From: JALWZX01 sp964506905
Lineage (GTDB): Bacteria; Patescibacteriota; WWE3; 2-01-FULL-39-13
Direction: 5' to 3'
DNA: 11,932 nt
Assembly (NCBI GenBank): GCA_964506905.1
Contig: CAZDNW010000028.1
Location: 1-11,932 of the forward strand
Below are positions 1 through 3,281 of the stretch, piece by piece. Below the pieces are notes generated by a model that was given only the letters and a program-made list of their open reading frames with translations, had not been told where the DNA came from and did not search any database. The position numbers and the translations under genes are program-made. The number at the start of each line of letters is the position of its first letter. Position 1 is the stretch's first letter.

Positions 1-80
1 TTTTTTGAATCGCGGTTCTAATATAAGAATTAGTGCGGTCGGGAAGCCGAGTTTGTGAAAAACTTCACCTATCAATATAA

Positions 81-107
81 AATAAAAGCCCCCGAATGAT
101 CGGGGGC
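81..107 (-). terminator. Rho-independent terminator of the leftward gene
   Basis: A perfect 8-bp G+C-rich stem, GCCCCCGA at 88-95 and TCGGGGGC at 100-107, closes a 4-nt loop. Read leftward it is followed by the T-rich run TTTTATT. It lies 10 bases past the stop codon of the leftward gene at 118-813, as expected for an intrinsic terminator. The U tract is interrupted by an A, so efficiency is uncertain. Confidence 0.88.
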
Positions 108-117
108 AATGATCGGC

Positions 118-813
118 CTAATTAGCTAACAATTCGCGGTAAAGCTCTAAGCTCGGCTTTGCTGAATATTTTTTTACGAACGCACGGAACTTTTGAGCCA
201 CCTTGCGTTTGCGCTCAAGGCGCTCCGCACGTTTCAAAGCATCAATTTTCGAATTAACCACGCCAGCCAATTCGGAAATCTTTTGTTGAAAGATTTTCAG
301 TTTTTCAGAATCATTTGGTACGTTGTCGATCAAACGATTAAAAAGCACTTCGGGATCAACGTCCCGATTTCCTTTGCCCGCGATTAATTCTTTAAACTTA
401 CGATAAGATAATTGATAAACTTTAAAACTTGTTTCCCCAATTTTATATTCCGAATTAATGGGAATTTTCGGCTGTTTGTTCTTTTCAATGAGCATCCCCA
501 AAAGGCGCATCTTTGACGACAAGGCCGGGACGTTCTTTTCGGTAGCCAGCCACGAATACTCTTCAGACCTCCACGCAATGTATTCATATTTACATTGCGT
601 GTAATCAAACTGTGGAAGTCCCTTTTCAAAAATAACCGTGATAAGGCCATCCACGCTTTTACTCAAATCTAAAGCCAACTGGTAGGCCTCAACGTCCAGC
701 AAGAAGCTGGATTTTGAAGCCTTTGCCTTTTTGGCATTGAGTTTGTCAAGTTGCTCTCTGTGTGCGGTCAATAAGTCATTGACCACTTTCAAGTTTTCTT
801 GTTTCTTATTCAT
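118..813 (-). CDS. Hypothetical helix-rich basic protein, 231 aa
   Basis: I do not recognise this protein. Its 231 residues are predicted largely helical by eye. The N-terminus (residues 1-50) is charged and Lys-rich. The central part carries aromatic segments such as EYIAWRSEEYSWLA. The C-terminal 50 residues are very basic (RAERLERKRKVAQKF), suggesting nucleic-acid contact, which is inference. The ATG at 811-813 is chosen because GGAG lies 9 bases upstream. It is the only long leftward gene here and faces away from the origin block. By eye its G+C and codon choice (GCC, AAG, CGC) are clearly higher than in the rightward genes, suggesting a different origin or an older host-adapted gene. Four TTTTAGATACA-type boxes sit directly upstream, so it is probably tightly repressed or autoregulated. 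It may be a replication or copy-control protein, but nothing in the sequence proves that. Confidence 0.85.
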   Translation of the reverse strand: MNKKQENLKVVNDLLTAHREQLDKLNAKKAKASKSSFLLDVEAYQLALDLSKSVDGLITVIFEKGLPQFDYTQCKYEYIAWRSEEYSWLATEKNVPALSSKMRLLGMLIEKNKQPKIPINSEYKIGETSFKVYQLSYRKFKELIAGKGNRDVDPEVLFNRLIDNVPNDSEKLKIFQQKISELAGVVNSKIDALKRAERLERKRKVAQKFRAFVKKYSAKPSLELYRELLAN

Positions 814-827
814 TTTCTTATTCTCCG

Positions 828-910
828 TTTTAGATACATTTATTTTTTTTGTTCCTAAATACTGTTTTTAGATACATTCAAAAAATTTGTATCTAAAATT
901 CGTATCTAAG
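828..910. promoter_or_regulatory. Four-box operator (TTTTAGATACA) upstream of the leftward gene
   Basis: TTTTAGATACA occurs at 828-838 and 866-876. Its exact reverse complement TGTATCTAAAA is at 888-898, and a near copy CGTATCTAAG is at 901-910. The middle two form a perfect 11-bp inverted repeat with an 11-nt spacer. The cluster sits 15-97 bases upstream of the leftward start codon, where a repressor or autoregulator would bind. It lacks G+C and a T run, so it is not a terminator. The binding protein is unknown. Confidence 0.7.
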
Positions 911-1135
911 AACAAATTAACCTTTTACGCATTCTATACTTTTGTCCGCAATAGTAGAACACGCAAAAACTATCGCGGCAAGCAAGGCCTTTGAGGTTAC
1001 CAAATTCCTTGCCCGACAACCACTTGAAACCTGTCGATTCAGGTAGCCTTATTTCAAAGAACAGAACGGCTTGCAAGGCCAGACAGGATTTTTGAAAAAA
1101 TCTTTTGCAGGTCGTTCCTCTTATTTTTTTTAACC
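911..1135 (-). ncRNA. Possible structured leader or small RNA
   Basis: This stretch is clearly richer in G+C than the AT-rich block to its right and lies downstream of a leftward promoter at 1142-1171. It contains several potential stems: GCAAGG with CCTTGC (about 980-1010) enclosing TTTG with CAAA, CGACA with TGTCG (about 1015-1038), and a GATTTTT/AAAAATC hairpin near 1088-1103. The transcript would run into the leftward gene as a leader of roughly 320 nt, or end earlier as a small RNA. No known riboswitch or plasmid antisense RNA family is recognised, and the stems were found only by eye. Confidence 0.25.
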
Positions 1136-1141
1136 AAAAAC

Positions 1142-1171
1142 AATATAAAACCAAACGTAGCACAAAAGCAA
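1142..1171 (-). promoter_or_regulatory. Leftward sigma70-type promoter
   Basis: Read leftward, TTGCTT (1171-1166) is followed after 18 bases by TATATT (1147-1142). The -35 context AAAAATTTGCTTTT matches that of the three rightward promoters at 5403, 6778 and 9762. Transcription would start near 1135 and run toward the leftward gene. The 18-base spacing differs from the 17 bases in the other three. Confidence 0.5.
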
Positions 1172-1176
1172 ATTTT

Positions 1177-1192
1177 TGTTCCACGTTGTAAA
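1177..1192. other. Degenerate parS-like half-site
   Basis: TGTTCCACGT followed by TGTAAA matches 13 of 16 positions of the parS form TGTTCCACGTGGAACA, with an intact left half and a decayed right half. It may be a weak or decayed second site for the factor that binds parS at 2272, or chance. Confidence 0.2.
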
Positions 1193-1228
1193 TTCAATAA
1201 AAACAACCGGTTAGCTCGTACACCAAAG

Positions 1229-1263
1229 TTAGTTAAGTTTAATATTTACAATAGATTAACTAA
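1229..1263. repeat. 8-bp inverted repeat at the left edge of the AT-rich block
   Basis: TTAGTTAA at 1229-1236 is the exact reverse complement of TTAACTAA at 1256-1263, with a 19-base spacer. The surrounding stretch from 1190 to 1290 holds no gene I can support. The function is unknown; in DNA this AT-rich a chance repeat is possible. Confidence 0.3.
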
Positions 1264-1291
1264 TAAAATAAAAAAAATTAAAAATTTTTTG

Positions 1292-1316
1292 TCAAACCAT
1301 AAAAAACAATAACTTA
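1292..1316 (-). repeat. Inverted copy of the iteron
   Basis: Read on the minus strand this gives TAAGTTATTGTTTTTTATGG followed by TTTGA, matching the rightward iteron consensus over about 20 positions. It is the only strong copy in opposite orientation. A weaker inverted copy (ATTGTTTTTGGTTAA on the minus strand) overlaps the leftward promoter at about 1131-1145. Confidence 0.6.
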
Positions 1317-1355
1317 CAAAGCGAAAAAAATTGATTTTTTTTGAGAAAATCTTTT

Positions 1356-1370
1356 GTGATTTTTTTCACC
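1356..1370. repeat. 15-nt boundary element, left copy
   Basis: GTGATTTTTTTCACC is a short inverted repeat (GTGA/TCAC around a T run) preceded by AGAAAAT. An identical 15-mer occurs at 2188-2202. The two copies closely bracket the rightward iterons (1411-2156), so they may bound the origin module or bind the same protein. Confidence 0.45.
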
Positions 1371-1410
1371 TGTCTAATATAACCTAAAATATTTTTTTCA
1401 CAAAGTTAGA

Positions 1411-1880
1411 TAAATCATTGTTTTTTATTAGAGTTAAGACAGTTTGGCAAAAAGTCCAGTAAAATATTGTTTTTATTGAATTTGTTTAAGTTTTTTAAGC
1501 TGTTTTAGGTTAGAAATTCGACGTAAAGTATTGATTTTATTGGGTTTGTGCTTGATTCCGGAGCAGGTGATAAGATATTGTTTTTATTGCAGTTAAGCAA
1601 AAATTAACGTTAATAATTTACACTATAATTTTTTTTGGTGTACGGAGTTAAGTTATTGTTTTTGTTAGATTTAGAGAAACTGGCGATCCGGTAGGATATT
1701 GTTTTTATTGAGTTTATGAATAAAGTGATGTTTTTTTGTTGGTTATGTGTAAATTATTGTTTTTATTAAATTTATAAAAGATTCGGGTTTCCTATATATA
1801 ATAATGAAGAGTTATGTAAGTTATTGTTTTTATTAGAGTTACAAGAAAAGGCATAAATTATTGTTTTTATTAGAGTTAAA
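1411..1880 (+). repeat. Array of ten direct iterons (~26 bp, core TTATTGTTTTTATT)
   Basis: Ten same-strand copies of a degenerate repeat, consensus TAARTTATTGTTTTTATT followed by RRRTTTA, start near 1411, 1460, 1524, 1571, 1648, 1692, 1721, 1750, 1817 and 1854. The last two agree best; the copies at 1524 and 1721 are most diverged. Distances between ATTG cores are about 49, 64, 47, 78, 43, 29, 29, 67 and 37 bases. Spacing is therefore neither constant nor a whole number of helical turns. This fits a set of protein-binding sites (iterons) and does not fit CRISPR. The most likely binder is the two-HTH protein at 3282, which is inference. Confidence 0.8.
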
Positions 1881-1881
1881 G

Positions 1882-1910
1882 AAAAAGTGTATAAAATTTA
1901 TACACTTTTT
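1882..1910. repeat. 29-bp perfect inverted repeat
   Basis: AAAAAGTGTATAAA at 1882-1895 and TTTATACACTTTTT at 1897-1910 are exact reverse complements around a single central A. It sits immediately after the tenth iteron. It could be a bidirectional AT-rich terminator, a dimeric-protein site, or two inverted near-DnaA boxes (TTATACACT). A shorter relative with the same centre occurs at 2541-2563. Confidence 0.6.
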
Positions 1911-1920
1911 GAGCGAAAAG

Positions 1921-1937
1921 TGGTCAGAAATTGACCA
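1921..1937. repeat. Inverted repeat TGGTCA-N5-TGACCA
   Basis: TGGTCA at 1921-1926 and TGACCA at 1932-1937 form a perfect 6-bp inverted repeat between the 29-bp repeat and the tandem repeat. It is more G+C-rich than its surroundings, as expected for a small protein-binding site. The binder is unknown. Confidence 0.4.
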
Positions 1938-1940
1938 TTT

Positions 1941-1974
1941 TATTGATATTTATTAATATTTATTAATATTTATT
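1941..1974. repeat. 10-bp AT-only tandem repeat, probable DNA-unwinding element
   Basis: About 3.4 copies of TATTAATATT repeat with an exact period of 10 (1941, 1951, 1961, 1971), the first with G in place of one A. A short AT-only tandem repeat beside an iteron array is the usual form of a DNA-unwinding element in iteron origins. Strand-opening has not been shown. Confidence 0.5.
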
Positions 1975-2056
1975 CAAAAAAATACGCATATTTTTAATCA
2001 TTTTATATTATCAATATACGTTGTTATAAATAAATATGCAGTATTTTAACGTAAAA

Positions 2057-2074
2057 TCAAGGATAAAGCCTTGA
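2057..2074. repeat. Small hairpin TCAAGG-N6-CCTTGA
   Basis: TCAAGG at 2057-2062 pairs perfectly with CCTTGA at 2069-2074 around ATAAAG. Related hairpins with a 6-nt loop recur at 2344-2359 (CAGGG/CCTTG) and inside the initiator gene at 4799-4816. It is short enough to be coincidental. Confidence 0.3.
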
Positions 2075-2130
2075 AAAGATGAATAAATATACATTGTTTT
2101 ATATTATGCAATATATTACAATTTTCACTG

Positions 2131-2156
2131 TAAGTTATTGTTTTTGTTGGATATAG
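2131..2156 (+). repeat. Outlying eleventh direct iteron
   Basis: TAAGTTATTGTTTTTGTTGG followed by ATATAG matches the iteron consensus on the same strand but lies about 277 bases right of the tenth copy, beyond the tandem repeat. An isolated copy apart from the main cluster could support looping between the two sites or autoregulation. Confidence 0.65.
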
Positions 2157-2187
2157 CGTGCATAGTTTTTTAGAAAATTTGCCATTA

Positions 2188-2202
2188 GTGATTTTTTTCA
2201 CC
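2188..2202. repeat. 15-nt boundary element, right copy
   Basis: GTGATTTTTTTCACC is identical to the copy at 1356-1370, also preceded at short distance by AGAAAAT and followed by a similar AATAT. It closes the iteron region on the right, about 70 bases before parS. Confidence 0.45.
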
Positions 2203-2271
2203 ACCATCCAATATGGCAAATAAAAACTCGAACCAATTTAATTGGATACTACACATATATGTTTCACAGAA

Positions 2272-2287
2272 TGTTTCACGTGAAACA
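2272..2287. other. parS: parS centromere site (ParB/Spo0J-type)
   Basis: TGTTTCACGTGAAACA is a perfect 16-bp palindrome identical to the widespread bacterial parS consensus recognised by ParB/Spo0J. The dyad extends to 20 bp (2270-2289). Extra same-orientation half-sites (GTTTCAC or TTTCAC) lie at 2261-2267, 2288-2293 and 2297-2303, giving a small cluster. Known biology: ParB binds and spreads from parS for segregation. No parA or parB gene is in the window, so the element must carry them elsewhere or use the host's ParB. A chance match of this length with full symmetry is very unlikely. Confidence 0.85.
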
Positions 2288-2303
2288 TTTCACATAGTTT
2301 CAC

Positions 2304-2739
2304 GGCGACCAACGCCTTATATTTCAATACATCGAGGGGTCATCAGGGCTATAACCTTGATAAGATTTTATGCAAACAAATACACAATTTACTCCACGTT
2401 TGTGCGGCGAAATAAATAGCAAACTCCACAATGGAGCGTTTATAAAAACAAACGGAAAAAACGAATGTATTTCAAGTAGTATGTATTAAGAAATAAACCA
2501 ATGTTTTATGGGTAAAATTAAATACGTTACCAACCACCCTAAAATGTATAAAATTTACATTTTGTGTTACATACAAAACTTCACAAAAAAGTTATAAAAA
2601 TGTAAAAAAATGTAGGATTTCTGCTAAAAAAACACCTAAAAAAACCAAAAAAATTTTTTTTAAAAAGTGACCTAATATTTTTGGGTATATATAGAAAGGG
2701 TCAAAAAGGATTCTTTGAATAAAACAATCAATTTATGAT
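2304..2739. other. Non-coding AT-rich spacer between parS and the tRNA promoter
   Basis: I see no gene here. It contains a hairpin at 2344-2359, an inverted repeat at 2541-2563, repeated ATGTA words (2545-2620) and long A and T runs near 2636-2665. Any coding frame through it is short and lacks a ribosome-binding site. Confidence 0.6.
2541..2563. repeat. Inverted repeat AAAATGTA/TACATTTT
   Basis: AAAATGTA at 2541-2548 and TACATTTT at 2556-2563 are exact reverse complements around TAAAATT. The centre TGTATAAAATTTA is shared with the 29-bp repeat at 1882-1910, so both may be sites for one dimeric protein. Confidence 0.4.
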
Positions 2740-2768
2740 TTGCAAATTGCAAATTAGTTTAGTATATT
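2740..2768 (+). promoter_or_regulatory. Sigma70 promoter of the tRNA cluster
   Basis: TTGCAA at 2740-2745 and TATATT at 2763-2768 are separated by exactly 17 bases. The predicted start near 2775 is about 6 bases before the first tRNA. The three tRNAs lie close together with no obvious internal promoter, so one transcript is likely. Confidence 0.7.
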
Positions 2769-2780
2769 CTACATAGAAAT

Positions 2781-2854
2781 ATGGGGTGGGTGCGGTTTGG
2801 TTGCATACCTGACTTGGAATCAGGGGGTCGTGGGTTCGAGTCCCACACCCCATA
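2781..2854 (+). tRNA. tRNA-Pro (anticodon UGG), atypical
   Basis: A 74-nt cloverleaf: acceptor ATGGGGT/ACCCCAT, D stem GTGC/GCAT (one G-U pair), anticodon stem CCTGA/TCAGG with loop CTTGGAA, variable loop GGGTC, T arm GTGGG-TTCGAGT-CCCAC, discriminator A, no encoded CCA. The anticodon UGG reads CCA and CCG proline codons. Odd points: position 8 is G instead of the near-universal U, position 14 is G instead of A, and position 37 is A where tRNA-Pro normally has G. It may therefore be a diverged phage-type tRNA, or be charged differently. Confidence 0.8.
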
Positions 2855-2862
2855 CATAACAG

Positions 2863-2936
2863 AGCCCGATAGCTCAACAGGATAGAGCAATGGTCTTCTA
2901 AACCATAGGTTAAGGGTTCGAGCCCCTTTCGGGCTA
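2863..2936 (+). tRNA. tRNA-Arg (anticodon UCU)
   Basis: A 74-nt cloverleaf: acceptor AGCCCGA/TCGGGCT, U8-A9, D stem GCTC/GAGC, anticodon stem ATGGT/ACCAT with loop CTTCTAA, T arm AAGGG-TTCGAGC-CCCTT, discriminator A, no encoded CCA. The anticodon UCU decodes AGA/AGG. AGA and AGG are frequent arginine codons in the AT-rich rightward genes, so it probably supports their translation (inference). Confidence 0.92.
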
Positions 2937-2974
2937 CATAGAAAAAAGTTCTACAAAGAACACATTACATACAT

Positions 2975-3047
2975 TCGCCGGTAGCTCAATTGGCGGAGCA
3001 TCTGACCGTTAATCAGAGGGTTGGTGGTTCGAGTCCACCCCGGCGAG
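2975..3047 (+). tRNA. tRNA-Asn (anticodon GUU)
   Basis: A 73-nt cloverleaf: acceptor TCGCCGG/CCGGCGA, U8-A9, D stem GCTC/GAGC, anticodon stem TCTGA/TCAGA with loop CCGTTAA, variable loop GGGTT, T arm GGTGG-TTCGAGT-CCACC, discriminator G as in other bacterial tRNA-Asn, no encoded CCA. Position 33 is C rather than the nearly invariant U. AAT and AAC are common in the neighbouring AT-rich genes. Confidence 0.92.
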
Positions 3048-3130
3048 CAAAAGATTTTTTTGTAACTTTTTTGGGGGAACAAAACAAATCTAATATAGTT
3101 AGATAGATAAATAAGGAGATTAAAAAAGTT

Positions 3131-3159
3131 TTGGCACGATATTTGCTACTATATATCAT
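3131..3159 (+). promoter_or_regulatory. Initiator-gene promoter (sigma70, overlapping a sigma54-like motif)
   Basis: TTGGCA at 3131-3136 and TATCAT at 3154-3159 are 17 bases apart, each 5/6 to the sigma70 consensus. The same DNA, TGGCACGATATTTGCT at 3132-3147, matches every conserved position of the sigma54 consensus TGGCACR-N4-TTGCW. A third option, TTGCTA (3143) with TAAAGT (3166), also has 17-base spacing. All point rightward and leave a leader of about 100-125 nt before the ATG at 3282. Which form is used cannot be decided from sequence. Confidence 0.55.
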
Positions 3160-3214
3160 TAAAGATAAAGTCACGCATATTATCAGAAATATCAGCCATA
3201 ACAGCACATATACT

Positions 3215-3247
3215 GACAGAGTGTCTTAATTAACCGACACAATGACA
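3215..3247. promoter_or_regulatory. TGTC/GACA operator cluster before the initiator gene
   Basis: GACA at 3215, TGTC at 3222, GACA at 3236 and GACA at 3244 form an overlapping set. It includes the perfect inverted repeat GTGTC (3221-3225) / GACAC (3236-3240) with a 10-base spacer, and GACA-GAG-TGTC. It lies 35-67 bases upstream of the start codon, inside the predicted leader and downstream of the promoter, which suits repression or autoregulation. Confidence 0.45.
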
Positions 3248-3281
3248 TAATGTTATTCAATCAAACAACAAGGAAGCATAT

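Larger units (their letters stand above)
1292..2202. other. Putative replication origin (iteron/AT-rich block)
   Basis: This non-coding block of about 0.9 kb combines features of iteron-type origins: a cluster of about twelve copies of one AT-rich repeat, a low-melting 10-bp tandem repeat, a 29-bp inverted repeat, and bounding 15-nt elements. It lies upstream of a gene for a two-HTH DNA-binding protein (3282-5246). No open reading frame in it looks coding. No perfect DnaA box (TTATNCACA) was found; TTATACACT inside the 29-bp repeat is one base off. Origin function is inferred from architecture only. Confidence 0.6.

Noticed and set aside
906..1184. 92-codon leftward frame
   Set aside because: Its only start is GTG without a ribosome-binding site, placed upstream of the promoter that would express it; Cys-rich composition resembles no family.
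1411..1880. CRISPR array
   Set aside because: Repeats are degenerate, spacing is irregular (29-78 bases) and no cas genes are present; iterons explain it better.
1898..1906. DnaA box
   Set aside because: TTATACACT is one base off TTATNCACA and is part of a larger symmetric repeat; kept only as a possibility, not as a separate feature.
2213..2419. 68-codon rightward frame across parS
   Set aside because: It spans the parS palindrome and half-sites and has no ribosome-binding site; the sequence is explained by the centromere.
3013..3207. Leftward reading frame ending in ARRGGLEPPTL
   Set aside because: This ending is the known artefact of translating the antisense strand of a tRNA 3' half; it overlaps tRNA-Asn and the initiator promoter region.
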